This document shows positions 44,207 through 52,675 of a stretch of 64,000 nucleotides of DNA, piece by piece. The notes beneath the pieces are model-generated. The model saw only the letters and a list, made by a program, of their open reading frames with translations, was not told the DNA's origin and ran no database searches. The position numbers were made by a program, and so were the translations under genes. Within the stretch, counting starts at the first letter, position 1. Each line of letters opens with the position of its first letter. Origin of the DNA: Adlercreutzia mucosicola DSM 19490. GTDB lineage: Bacteria > Actinomycetota > Coriobacteriia > Coriobacteriales > Eggerthellaceae. The DNA lies in NCBI RefSeq assembly GCF_000422625.1, contig NZ_AUGK01000015.1, positions 6,267-70,266 on the forward strand. Direction: 5' to 3'.

Positions 44207-45181
44207 TCAGCAGGGATACCCTTCGATGACGAGGAACGTGGTGGAAGCGGCCAGCCGCAGCTGGTCGCCAACGGCAAGGGGAATGGGAGCCGGCTGCCAG
44301 CCCTCGCGCTGGCCGCGGGGCGGCTCCACCACCGTCTCCTCCCCCGAGACCCCGCTCACCAGCACCGTTCCGTGGCGCGAGTCGAGGCCCTCCACCCACC
44401 AGGCGCCCGTCTCGTCGCACCAGATGCGCGCATGGGCTCCCGACACATCGGGACCCACCTCGTTGGCAGCGCCCTCGGTCAGGGCGAGCGCGCCTATCTC
44501 GGAGCCGGTGACGGTGGGCTCCAGCCACTGCGGCGCACCAGCCACCAGGCCGTTCATCACCCGCAGAAGGCCCAGCCAGCGCGGCGAATCGTCCGCAGCC
44601 GCGGAACCGGCATATGCCGCTGCAGAAACCAAGGTGGGAGGCGGCGTGACCAACCCTCCCCCATGGGCCGTATCGGCGAAGTCACGCGCCTCAGCCACGG
44701 CACGGCGCACGTCGGCCGTGCAGGCCGCAGTCACCAGCAGCACCAGGGCCACCTCGGCGCGTTCGTCGGCGGAAAGCGATCCCTCGCAGGCAATGCGCGC
44801 GAGCATGTTGCGGTACAGCGCGGGATTCTGCCCGTGCACGCGCAGGGCATCGTCCATGGCCCGGCCCGCTTCTCCGCACACGATATCGAGGATGGCCTCG
44901 CCCGAGAGCGCGCGCTTGCTGCGCGACTTCATGCGCGCCGCCAAACGCAGAGCGCCCACGGTGTAGTCGCAGAAGTACCGATCGGTCAGCGTGCCCACCG
45001 GCGCGTGGACGATAAATCGCGACACCCACGTGCGATCGTCCACACGGCTCTGGGGGCTGCGTCCATCGGACAGGGGCCGGCCCGACAGCAGCATGGTGGC
45101 CAGTTCCTTGTGGCTCACGCCGCACTGGCGCTTCGCCAGATCGAACAGCACGGAAACCGGGGTGATCTCGGTCGGGGTCAT
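44207..45181 (-). CDS. FHA-domain protein, third gene of the kinase operon
   Basis: A 324-residue cytoplasmic protein. The N-terminal 220 residues are mostly helical and unrecognised. The C-terminal 100 residues form a forkhead-associated domain: 'VSGAHARIWCDETGAWWVEG' then 'LDSRHGTVLVSG' gives the Ser-Gly-x-His and Asn/Asp-Ser-x-x-Gly-Thr positions used to bind phosphothreonine, and the tail has 'GDQLRLA'. The stop of the kinase gene overlaps this start by four bases. A phosphothreonine reader made with the kinase is the natural reading. Confidence 0.82.
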   Translation of the reverse strand: MTPTEITPVSVLFDLAKRQCGVSHKELATMLLSGRPLSDGRSPQSRVDDRTWVSRFIVHAPVGTLTDRYFCDYTVGALRLAARMKSRSKRALSGEAILDIVCGEAGRAMDDALRVHGQNPALYRNMLARIACEGSLSADERAEVALVLLVTAACTADVRRAVAEARDFADTAHGGGLVTPPPTLVSAAAYAGSAAADDSPRWLGLLRVMNGLVAGAPQWLEPTVTGSEIGALALTEGAANEVGPDVSGAHARIWCDETGAWWVEGLDSRHGTVLVSGVSGEETVVEPPRGQREGWQPAPIPLAVGDQLRLAASTTFLVIEGYPC

Positions 45182-47076
45182 GCGAGCTCCTCACTCATCT
45201 CATCTACTACTTCGTAGGCGGCCTCAGCCTCGTCGCCCGCCGCAACTGAGGAGGCGTCCGGCAAAGCCGCAGCGGTAGAGCCGGCCCCCTCACCGCCGAT
45301 ATTCGACGGGGGTGCGCCGGCCGCCGCGGACGACGCGATCCAGGGAAGCACGGGGCGGCTGGGCGCCGGGGCCACCGGGACGGCAGCGCCTGTGGGCGTC
45401 AGAGCGCGATCGGCTACCAGCAAAGGCAAGGGCGCCGCCGTTGCCAGGAACAGCGCCCCGTACAGAGCTTGCTCCACCGCCGGCGTGGGCCAAGCCGTGA
45501 GCGCCGTCAGAAGACCGGCCAGAGCCGCCCCCAGCAGTGCGCCCAAAGCGCCCGCCACCAGCCCCAGCGTCGTGGGCACCGCCCGCCCCCGCGCCGCCAG
45601 GGCGCCCACGAAGGGCAGCAGCAGAGCCGCAGCCGCCACCGCACCGGGCAAGGGCCCCGTCCACCACGGCTCGTTCGCGGGGAAGGTCACGGACATGCCC
45701 TGCACCAGGACGCCCACGCTGACCGCCACCCCCACGGCCACCGCGGCCGACAACGCCCGAGCGGTCATGCGGGCCCCGCGCCGCAGACGGCGACCCCGGC
45801 GCGTCGCGGCCGCAGCGGGGCCCAGGGGACACGGCGCCAAGGGCTCGCCCTTCAAAGCCCGGGCCACATTGTCGGCGTACTGGGAGCAGAACAGAGCCAA
45901 CGCGTCGCGCATGGCCGCCGGCGACGGGCGGCGCGCCGCGACGGGCGCCAAGCACGCAGCGAGCAACGCGTCCAGCTGACCGTCAACCGTGGCCAGAGCC
46001 AGGCGGATGCCGTGGGGCGAGGGCGCATCGGTCAGCTCGGCGACGGCGCGCCCCACGGCCACCGCCACCTCGGGCTCGGCCGCCAGCACCGCCCGCACAT
46101 CGGTTGCCGCGCCATGGGCGCCCGCGGGCGGTTCCGGAGAGAACTCAGTCTTCATGCGGAAGGCCGAAAGGCCCCCGCACCGGTCGCGCGCCTCGAAGCT
46201 GAGATCGTAGGGCGGCCGCCCTTCCAAAAGAGCGTACAGCACGCCGGCGGCCGCGTACACGTCCACCGCTGGCGAGTGCCGCAGCCTGTCCATGCCGGCC
46301 ACGTCCTCGGTCAGCATCTCGGGAGGGGCGTAATCGGCCGTGGCCCCGCACGCGGCGCCGTAACGGGCCGTCAGGGACGAGTCGCCATCCTGAAGAGGCG
46401 CCGCCGAGCCGAAATCGATGAGCACCAGCTGGAAGGACCCCTCCTCCACCTGGTCGGCTACGGAAAGCCGCGAGGTATCCACCATCACGTTGCGCAACGA
46501 AACATCGCGATGGGCCAGACCGCCATCGAGATACGCCATGCGAGCCAGCAGGTCGAACAGATCGCGCCCGATACGGGCAGCCACCAGAGGCGACAGGCGC
46601 CCCGCGCCGTCCACCGCGAGCGCCCGGGCCGCCGTCTCCAAGGTGACGCCCTCCACCCATTCCATCACGATGACCGGATCACCCTCGACGCGCCCCCGTC
46701 CAAAGAGGCGCGGAAAACCGCGAAGCGACGCCAGGGCGCGATGGGCATCGTATTCCGCATCGAAACTGGCACGCAAAGCCGCGGCCGAACCGCTATCCCC
46801 GTCGTCGACCCCCATCGCCCGCAGGCGCTTCAGAGCGAAGCGCTCGCCACGGGGGCTGACAGCGCGGATAACCTCTCCCACGCCGCCTCGGCGCAGCGAG
46901 CCCTCATCCAGCAGCAGGGTGACGAAGCGACGGTCGTAGGCCGCGCGATGCTCGGGGGCGATATAGGCAGCGGGCTCGAAAGACTCTAGGCGCACGAGAC
47001 GCAGCCGCTTCCCCTCAAAGGCGCCTGCGGCGGGCGCCCCTGCGGGCCGGGCCTCGAGAACTGCCGCAGCCGTCAC
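45178..47076 (-). CDS. membrane serine/threonine protein kinase
   Basis: A 632-residue protein. The Hanks-type kinase domain (about 60-370) has the Gly loop 'RRGGVGEV', Lys in 'FALKRL', catalytic 'AHRDVSLRNVMV' (HRD....N), 'LIDFGSA' (DFG) and 'DYAPPEML' (APE-like). It therefore looks active. A basic stretch leads to four hydrophobic helices (about 435-575) and a cytoplasmic-like acidic tail. There are no PASTA repeats, unlike PknB. It overlaps the upstream secreted-protein gene and the downstream FHA gene by four bases each, so the three products are coupled in translation. Confidence 0.88.
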   Translation of the reverse strand: MTAAAVLEARPAGAPAAGAFEGKRLRLVRLESFEPAAYIAPEHRAAYDRRFVTLLLDEGSLRRGGVGEVIRAVSPRGERFALKRLRAMGVDDGDSGSAAALRASFDAEYDAHRALASLRGFPRLFGRGRVEGDPVIVMEWVEGVTLETAARALAVDGAGRLSPLVAARIGRDLFDLLARMAYLDGGLAHRDVSLRNVMVDTSRLSVADQVEEGSFQLVLIDFGSAAPLQDGDSSLTARYGAACGATADYAPPEMLTEDVAGMDRLRHSPAVDVYAAAGVLYALLEGRPPYDLSFEARDRCGGLSAFRMKTEFSPEPPAGAHGAATDVRAVLAAEPEVAVAVGRAVAELTDAPSPHGIRLALATVDGQLDALLAACLAPVAARRPSPAAMRDALALFCSQYADNVARALKGEPLAPCPLGPAAAATRRGRRLRRGARMTARALSAAVAVGVAVSVGVLVQGMSVTFPANEPWWTGPLPGAVAAAALLLPFVGALAARGRAVPTTLGLVAGALGALLGAALAGLLTALTAWPTPAVEQALYGALFLATAAPLPLLVADRALTPTGAAVPVAPAPSRPVLPWIASSAAAGAPPSNIGGEGAGSTAAALPDASSVAAGDEAEAAYEVVDEMSEELA

Positions 47077-48266
47077 GGCCGAATCCCCACTCGATGGATC
47101 TCATAGTCTTCCAAATGCACCATTTGACCCGTAGCCTGGTTCATTGTCACGTGGTTTGCCCACGCATCGGTATTCGCCGCTGGATCATCGAGCCAGCGGT
47201 TGGCATCCCACGCATGGTACAGCTCGGCGGCCGCGGAAACGAGGTCCTTATAGGCATCGTTCATCCGAGCATAGTTCTTGACGTAGCGCGATGTGCTCCA
47301 CATGAATCCACTGGAATTGCCGCAGGCATAGCCTATCTCATAGGTCATAGCCACGCCAGCCACCTGAACGTCATGAAAGAGATTGTAAGCCGCCTTCGCA
47401 GCTTCCCAACGCTGCGGTTTGGAGGCCGTCAGGCACAGACGGTGGTACTCGGCCTCGCCAGCATACACCTTCGCCGCCCACGTCTCGAGCACGTCGTACT
47501 CGCTGCGCAGAGCATCGCGAATGCGCAGCTCCATCTCTTCGGGAACCGGGCCGCCCTGCTCGGGTGGGAGAACGGGGTCGGGCGCGGGAGGCGGGGTGGG
47601 CTCGGGGGCCGGTGCGTCCCCGGAATTGCCCGAGTCTCCGGAGTTGCCCGAACCTCCAGAATTGTCTGGGTTGCCACCGTTGCCGGAGCCGTTGCCGTCA
47701 CCCGAGCCGTTACCGCTGCCCGAGCCGTTGCCGTCCGAATCAAAGCCGTCGCCGATGCCTGAGTTGCCACTGCCGTGATCCGAGCTGGTCGAGCCAGCCG
47801 AGTCGCCCGACGGCGTACCGACATCCGCGCCGCCGTCCTCCCACGGAGCCGACGCGAGGGGCGTGTATCCGAAATCGGAGGGAGATAAGAACAGCGGATT
47901 ATCTGCGGGCGCCGTCCCATCCAAAGGAGACTTGGCCCCCGGGCCCGTGGTGCCCAGCAGCAAATCGGCGCCGCCACTGCCGGAACCGGCACCTGAACTA
48001 TCGGGGCCAGCCGAGTCGTTCCCCGATTCCGTCATCCCCAGGGTCTCCATCAGCGGGCCATAGGGATCGAGCGACCCATCCGCGCCGGTCAACTGCCTCA
48101 CCAGCGGACTTTCCGCCGCCAGAACGGGCACCGCCCCGGCATATACGGCCACACCCACCGCCATAAGCCCCAGCGAGAACGTCAGCGCACCGGCCAGAGC
48201 CGGCGTCACCGACGCATGGCGCAGAGCACGGCCGACATGGGGCCAGAAGTGCAGGGACTCTCTCAT
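47073..48266 (-). CDS. membrane-anchored secreted protein with Ser/Gly/Asn linker, first gene of kinase operon
   Basis: A 397-residue protein from the ATG at 48266 (GGAGGAGG upstream). A basic N-terminus is followed by one hydrophobic helix (about 20-45, signal anchor). A Pro/Ser region leads to a long Gly-Ser-Asn-Asp low-complexity linker (about 150-220) and a Pro-rich stretch. The C-terminus is a helical domain of about 145 residues ('MELRIRDALRSEYDVLETWA', 'YACGNSSGFMWSTSRYVKNY', 'ELYHAWDANRWLDDPA'). I do not recognise the C-terminal domain. Gene order suggests an extracellular partner or substrate of the kinase. Confidence 0.72.
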   Translation of the reverse strand: MRESLHFWPHVGRALRHASVTPALAGALTFSLGLMAVGVAVYAGAVPVLAAESPLVRQLTGADGSLDPYGPLMETLGMTESGNDSAGPDSSGAGSGSGGADLLLGTTGPGAKSPLDGTAPADNPLFLSPSDFGYTPLASAPWEDGGADVGTPSGDSAGSTSSDHGSGNSGIGDGFDSDGNGSGSGNGSGDGNGSGNGGNPDNSGGSGNSGDSGNSGDAPAPEPTPPPAPDPVLPPEQGGPVPEEMELRIRDALRSEYDVLETWAAKVYAGEAEYHRLCLTASKPQRWEAAKAAYNLFHDVQVAGVAMTYEIGYACGNSSGFMWSTSRYVKNYARMNDAYKDLVSAAAELYHAWDANRWLDDPAANTDAWANHVTMNQATGQMVHLEDYEIHRVGIRP

Positions 48267-48332
48267 AGTTCGCGCGCTCCTCCTCCACCGTACCCTTCCG
48301 AAGAGGGAAACGAAACGGACTTGCAATTGACA

Positions 48333-48357
48333 CAGTGTGGTAACCGTAAGTATAGCA
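48333..48357 (-). promoter_or_regulatory. extended -10 promoter of kinase operon with overlapping TACCACACTG box
   Basis: The minus strand reads TGCTATACT (48357-48349), a textbook extended -10. TACCACACTG (48342-48333) covers the expected start point. The box also occurs at 42166-42175 and, inverted, 42316-42325. Confidence 0.55.
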
Positions 48358-48614
48358 CGCGATCTGCGCAAAAAACCCACAGCAGACAAGCGGAACGAAC
48401 CCCGCGCCCACAGGATTCGCAGAAGCAGGACGATGCCGGGCTGAAGCCCCGGCGGGCTGAAACCCGCCCGGGGCATGTCGATCGCAGGCGGACTGAAACC
48501 CGCCCCTACGAAAAGCGCCCCGTCCGAGAGGCACCCTTCTCGCAACCGCCTCCGTAGAGGCGGCCTTTGGGCCGCCCGGGGCATGCCGATGGTGCGCGGG
48601 CTACCTCACCGCCC
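48358..48614. repeat. REP-like palindromic units between kinase operon and priA
   Basis: Units at about 48435-48476 (double hairpin ending GGGGCATG), 48484-48508 (GGCGGACTGAAACCCGCCCC then TACG) and 48552-48590 (inverted, ending CCCGGGGCATGCC) share sequence with 11522-11656. There is no gene in this stretch. Confidence 0.6.
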
Positions 48615-50951
48615 CTACAGCAGGTCCATGGGGTCGACGTCCACAGCGGCGTTTACCTGGGGATTGGGTTTGCGGGCACGGAAGAGCTTCGCCAGCGGTG
48701 CCGAGATATCGGCGTCCTGGGGAGCCTTCACCACGATGTGGTAGCGGTAGGTGTTGCGCAGCTTCCCCAGCACGCAGGGCACTGCGGGCAGCACCTGCCA
48801 GCGGGAATCCCCCACCTCGCTGCGGATGAGCTCGTGAATCTGCCCGTAGAGCAGCTCGGCCTCGCGGCCCACCTCGTGCTCGTCGGCGCCCCACACCAGC
48901 ACGTTGGCCATGCGCACGTAGGGCGGGAACCCCAGCATCTGGCGCTTGGGCAGCTCGGCGCGCAAAAAGGCAGCACGGTCATAGGCCGCCGCGGCGCGGA
49001 TGGCGATACTGTCGGCCTCGTAGGTCTGCACCATCACGCGCCCGGGCAGATTCGCCCGCCCGGCGCGACCCGCCACCTGCTCGATCAGCTGGAAGGTGCG
49101 CTCGCCGGCGCGGTAGTCGGGCAGGTGCAGCTGGGTGTCGGCGTTGATAACGCCCACGAGCGTCACATCGTCGAAGTCGAGGCCCTTCGCGATCATCTGC
49201 GTGCCCAGAAGCACGGCCGCGTCCGCCGCGGCGAACTGCTCGAGCAGCGCCTGGTGCGCGCCTTTCGCCTTGGTGGTGTCGGCGTCCATGCGGATGATGG
49301 GCACGCTCGGACCCACCCCGGCCATGCCGTCTAGAAGCGCCCGCAGGTCGGCCTCAACCCGCTGGGTGCCGGCGCCGAACTTCTTCAGATAGGGGCTGTT
49401 GCACTCGGGACAGACGGGCGGTGCGGGCACGGTGTAGCCGCAGTGGTGGCACACCAGCTTGGCCCCCTGCTCGTGGTAGGTGAGGCTCGTCGAGCAGCTG
49501 GGGCACTCGGGCACGAACCCGCAGTCGCGGCACAGCAGAAACTTCGCGAAGCCGCGCTGGTTCAGCAGCAGCACCGCCTTGCGGCCGGCAGAAAGCTCGG
49601 CGGCCAGCGCGCGGGTGAGCCTGCTGGAGAACATCGAGCGGGCACCCGAGGCGAACTCGGCGGCCATGTTCACCACCTCGATGGGAGGCATGGGGCGGCC
49701 GTTGGCGCGCTCGGTTAGGGCCACCTGGGTCCAGCGCGGGTCGCGGGCGCCGTGGTAGAGCGCCTCGATGGAGGGCGTAGCGCTGCCGAGCACCAGCGTG
49801 CCCCCGGCGCGCTCCATCATCCATGCCGCCACCTCGCCGGCGGCGTAGCGCGGCGCCGAGTCCTGCTTGTAGGAGCCCTCGTGTTCCTCGTCGATCACCA
49901 CGAGCCCCACGTTCGCCAGCGGGGTGAACAGCGCGCTGCGGGCGCCCACCACCACCCGGGCCGCACCGCTTCGGATGAAGTCCCACTGGTCGTAGCGCTC
50001 GCCGGCGCTCATGCGCGAGTGCATCACGGCCACGGCGTCGCCGAAGCGGCCGCGGAAGCGCGCCACCGTCTGGGGCGTGAGCGAGATCTCCGGCACGAGC
50101 ACGATGGCGCTGCGCCCCTCGTCAAGAGTGCGGGCGATGGCCTGCAGGTACACCTCGGTCTTGCCCGAGCCGGTCACGCCGTCGATGAGCACCACGCGCC
50201 CGCAGGCCGCCGCCCGGGCCTCCTCGATAGCCGCCACAGCCACGGCCTGGCCCTCCGTCAGCGGGGGCGCCACCGTGGGAGAGGCGGCCGGGCCCAGATC
50301 GCCCCGCAGCCGCCGGCGCTCCTCCACCACCACAGCACCCCTGGCCGCCAGGGTGCGCAGCGTGGAGGACACAGCCCCGAACTCAGCCGCCAGCTCGGCT
50401 ACGCGCACGTCGCCGGCGGCCACGGCGGCCATCACCTGCTGCTGCCTCACCGCGTTCTTGCGCGGCTGGAAGGCGTCGAAGGCCGGGCCGCGCGTCACCC
50501 AGCGATCGTCCACCTCGCCGACGGACGGCTCCTCCAGACGCCACCGCCCGTCGCGGCCGCGCACCACGCGCGGCACCGCCCCGGGCGGCGTGAACAGGCG
50601 CACGCAGCTGGCCAGGGGCGCCACGTAGCGATCGGCGATGTACTGGGCCGCCGCGGCCCCCTCCTCATCGAAATAGGGCGCCGACAGCACGGCCTCCACC
50701 TGGCGCAACCCGGCTGCAGCCAAAGGGTTTCCCCACAGGTCGGTGCCCTCGTCGGGCGAGGCGGCCGGCTCTTCCAGGCCCACGATGTAGCCCACGGCCT
50801 TGCGGCCGCCCAAGGTCACGAGCACCGCGCAGCCCACCTCCGCCGGGTGCGCGCCCCCCTCGCCGCCGAGCATCTCGTCGGGCACGGCGTAGGAATAGGG
50901 CGCATCGAGCGCTTGGGTGGGAATATCGATTATGACCGAGGCGATTTTCAT
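48615..50951 (-). CDS. priA: primosomal protein N' (PriA helicase)
   Basis: A 778-residue replication-restart helicase. The N-terminal 3'-end-binding domain is followed by a winged region, helicase motif I 'GVTGSGKTEVYLQ', DEEH box 'VVIDEEHEGSYKQ', 'LVLGSATPS' and the zinc-binding eight-Cys region ('CRDCGFVPECPSC' and 'CHHCGYTVPAPPVCPEC'). A C-terminal helicase lobe with 'GTQMIAKGLDF' completes it. Length and order match the family. The ATG lies seven bases after a TATACT hexamer and lacks a clear ribosome binding site, so the mRNA may be leaderless. Confidence 0.96.
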   Translation of the reverse strand: MKIASVIIDIPTQALDAPYSYAVPDEMLGGEGGAHPAEVGCAVLVTLGGRKAVGYIVGLEEPAASPDEGTDLWGNPLAAAGLRQVEAVLSAPYFDEEGAAAAQYIADRYVAPLASCVRLFTPPGAVPRVVRGRDGRWRLEEPSVGEVDDRWVTRGPAFDAFQPRKNAVRQQQVMAAVAAGDVRVAELAAEFGAVSSTLRTLAARGAVVVEERRRLRGDLGPAASPTVAPPLTEGQAVAVAAIEEARAAACGRVVLIDGVTGSGKTEVYLQAIARTLDEGRSAIVLVPEISLTPQTVARFRGRFGDAVAVMHSRMSAGERYDQWDFIRSGAARVVVGARSALFTPLANVGLVVIDEEHEGSYKQDSAPRYAAGEVAAWMMERAGGTLVLGSATPSIEALYHGARDPRWTQVALTERANGRPMPPIEVVNMAAEFASGARSMFSSRLTRALAAELSAGRKAVLLLNQRGFAKFLLCRDCGFVPECPSCSTSLTYHEQGAKLVCHHCGYTVPAPPVCPECNSPYLKKFGAGTQRVEADLRALLDGMAGVGPSVPIIRMDADTTKAKGAHQALLEQFAAADAAVLLGTQMIAKGLDFDDVTLVGVINADTQLHLPDYRAGERTFQLIEQVAGRAGRANLPGRVMVQTYEADSIAIRAAAAYDRAAFLRAELPKRQMLGFPPYVRMANVLVWGADEHEVGREAELLYGQIHELIRSEVGDSRWQVLPAVPCVLGKLRNTYRYHIVVKAPQDADISAPLAKLFRARKPNPQVNAAVDVDPMDLL

Positions 50952-51267
50952 GCCCGCCAGTATACCGCAACCCAAAGTCCGCCGCCGCTGCGGCTGCCTC
51001 CGCGAAACAGGGCGCCGGGGAGCGCCGCCGTGACACGCAGCGACCCCTATCTGTCGAAAAAACGACTTATATAGCATTGCGAACGGCGAAAGAGGCCGAA
51101 ACACCGCTCTATAAGTCGAAAAACTCGCAAGGCGCCTTTCCGAGATGCTATATAAGTCGCTTTTTCAGCATTCCACCCGACCTCCCTGTCACCGAGCCAA
51201 CCGCCGAAGACCCGAACGCCCGCGCGGCGCCCCGCCCCATCAAAGACGGCAGAACAAAACGAGCCAC
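50952..51267. other. gene-free region with inverted CGACTTATATAGCAT repeats
   Basis: CGACTTATATAGCAT (51063-51077) and its exact inverse ATGCTATATAAGTCG (51145-51159) flank a third related box CTATAAGTCGAAAAA (51109-51123). The AT-rich boxes stand out from the GC-rich surroundings. The priA promoter hexamer AGTATA (minus TATACT) is at 50959-50964. No coding potential was seen. Confidence 0.6.
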
Positions 51268-51753
51268 CTAATCCGTGAGATCGGCGTAGGCGAAGGGCAC
51301 CACGAGCCCCAAGTCGTCGGGGGCCATGCGCACCTGGCAGCCGATCTTGCCGCCGGAGAAGTAGATGGTATCGAACAGTTGGGCCGTCTCGTCCACGAAG
51401 GTGGGGAAGCGCTTCCGCATGCCCACCGGCGAGCAGCCGCCGTGGACATATCCGGTCAGCGGCAGCAGCTCGCGGGACCGCACCATGGCCACGGCCTTCT
51501 CGCCGGCGGCCGCAGCGGCCTTCTTCAGGTTCAGCTCGGCGGCCACGGGAACGAGGAACACGTAATGCCCGCCGGACTTCCCCACGGTGACGAGGGTCTT
51601 GAACACGGCGTCCACCTCCTCGCCCTGGGCCTGGGCGATCTCCACGCCCGTCATGGCGCCGTCGGCCTCGAAGAACAGCGCCTCGTGAGCCGCGCCGGCC
51701 GCCTCCAGCTCGCGCAGGGCGTTGGTCTTGTGGTCTTTGGGGGGTCGGGCCAT
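51268..51753 (-). CDS. ybaK: Cys-tRNA(Pro)/Cys-tRNA(Cys) deacylase YbaK
   Basis: A 161-residue trans-editing enzyme that removes cysteine from mischarged tRNA-Pro. Family marks are 'KTNALRELEAAGAAHEALFF' at the start, 'VFKTLVTVG' with the invariant Lys, 'LNLKKAAAAAGEKAVAM' and 'LTGYVHGGCSPVGMRKRFPT' (the GGxSP loop). It follows the DUF1461 gene by one base, so it is the last gene of a small operon. Confidence 0.95.
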   Translation of the reverse strand: MARPPKDHKTNALRELEAAGAAHEALFFEADGAMTGVEIAQAQGEEVDAVFKTLVTVGKSGGHYVFLVPVAAELNLKKAAAAAGEKAVAMVRSRELLPLTGYVHGGCSPVGMRKRFPTFVDETAQLFDTIYFSGGKIGCQVRMAPDDLGLVVPFAYADLTD

Positions 51754-51754
51754 C

Positions 51755-52630
51755 CTAGCGACGCTTGCCCTTCTTGCCCTTTTTGGCGCGGCGCGCCACC
51801 TCGGCCGCGGCTTCCTCCAGCTGGGCGTGCTGCACCTGGGCGCGCCAGGCGAACAGGCAGCCAGCCGCGAAGCACACCAGCCCCAGGCCCACGGTCACGA
51901 TCAGCCACACCGCGCCCATGCCCATCCAGAAATCGAGCGGGTACATGGAGATGAGCAGCGAGTCGGCGCTGAAGGTCCAGGTGCCGTCCACGAAGAACAG
52001 CGAGTGGAAGGCCGCGAACAGGCCGTTGAAGTCGATAAGGCCCCACAGCCCCAGCACCACCAAGAGGGCCACCAGCATGGCCGGCCCCATACGCAGCATG
52101 AAGGCCAGGGCGGCGAACTGCTTGCGGATACCCAAAAGCAGCGCCACGATGAGGGCCGCCACGCCGGCCATGGACAGCATGGGCACCAACCCCACGATGA
52201 GCGCGTTGCAGTCCTCCAGGTGGCTCACGGCCGCCCCGTCCAGGGCGTAGCGGTCCGACACCGTCGCCAGGGCCTCCATGGCATCCACCGGCGAGGCGCC
52301 CGCATCCAGGGCCGCCCGGGCCTCGTCGGTCCAGGCCGCGGCCTTCGGCGCGCCGGGCGCCGAGGCCTCGCGGGCCGCATCCACCACCGTGCCGGCCAAA
52401 TCCTTCACGGCCATATCGGCGTCCCGGTGGGAGTCCACCGTGAACGCCCGCGTGGCCTTCGCCAGGTCCACCAGTTGCTCGTGGGTGTAGGGCGAGTCCG
52501 CCCCCGTGCTCACCGCGCCGGCCAAGCGCTCGGTGGTCACCGGCAGGCAGCAAGCGGCGAAACCGCAGACCAGCAGCATCACCGCCAGCACCGTAGCCCC
52601 GATACCCGCCAAAATGCTATTCGATCCCAT
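51755..52630 (-). CDS. DUF1461 (TIGR01906) membrane protein, Lit-like
   Basis: A 291-residue protein with five predicted membrane helices. The first is N-terminal, followed by a long external loop containing 'YTHEQLVDLAKATRAF' and 'AAVSHLEDCNALIVG'. Later come 'FAAFHSLFFVDGTWTFSADS' and a basic, Lys-rich cytoplasmic tail. This is the DUF1461 pattern. Some members are lipoprotein intramolecular transacylases (Lit) that move an acyl chain to make lyso-lipoproteins, with essential His residues in motifs like SHLEDC and FHSLFF. Both His are present, so Lit activity is possible but unproven. Confidence 0.78.
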   Translation of the reverse strand: MGSNSILAGIGATVLAVMLLVCGFAACCLPVTTERLAGAVSTGADSPYTHEQLVDLAKATRAFTVDSHRDADMAVKDLAGTVVDAAREASAPGAPKAAAWTDEARAALDAGASPVDAMEALATVSDRYALDGAAVSHLEDCNALIVGLVPMLSMAGVAALIVALLLGIRKQFAALAFMLRMGPAMLVALLVVLGLWGLIDFNGLFAAFHSLFFVDGTWTFSADSLLISMYPLDFWMGMGAVWLIVTVGLGLVCFAAGCLFAWRAQVQHAQLEEAAAEVARRAKKGKKGKRR

Positions 52631-52675
52631 GAATCCCCTTCCGAAAATCCGTCAGCGCCGCCGCCGTCGGGCAGC

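Noticed and set aside
45178-48266. Kinase/FHA operon as part of a type VI or type VII secretion locus
   Set aside because: No TssA-M, EccC/EsxA or WXG100 gene is present on either side; the neighbours are priA and a lipoprotein gene.
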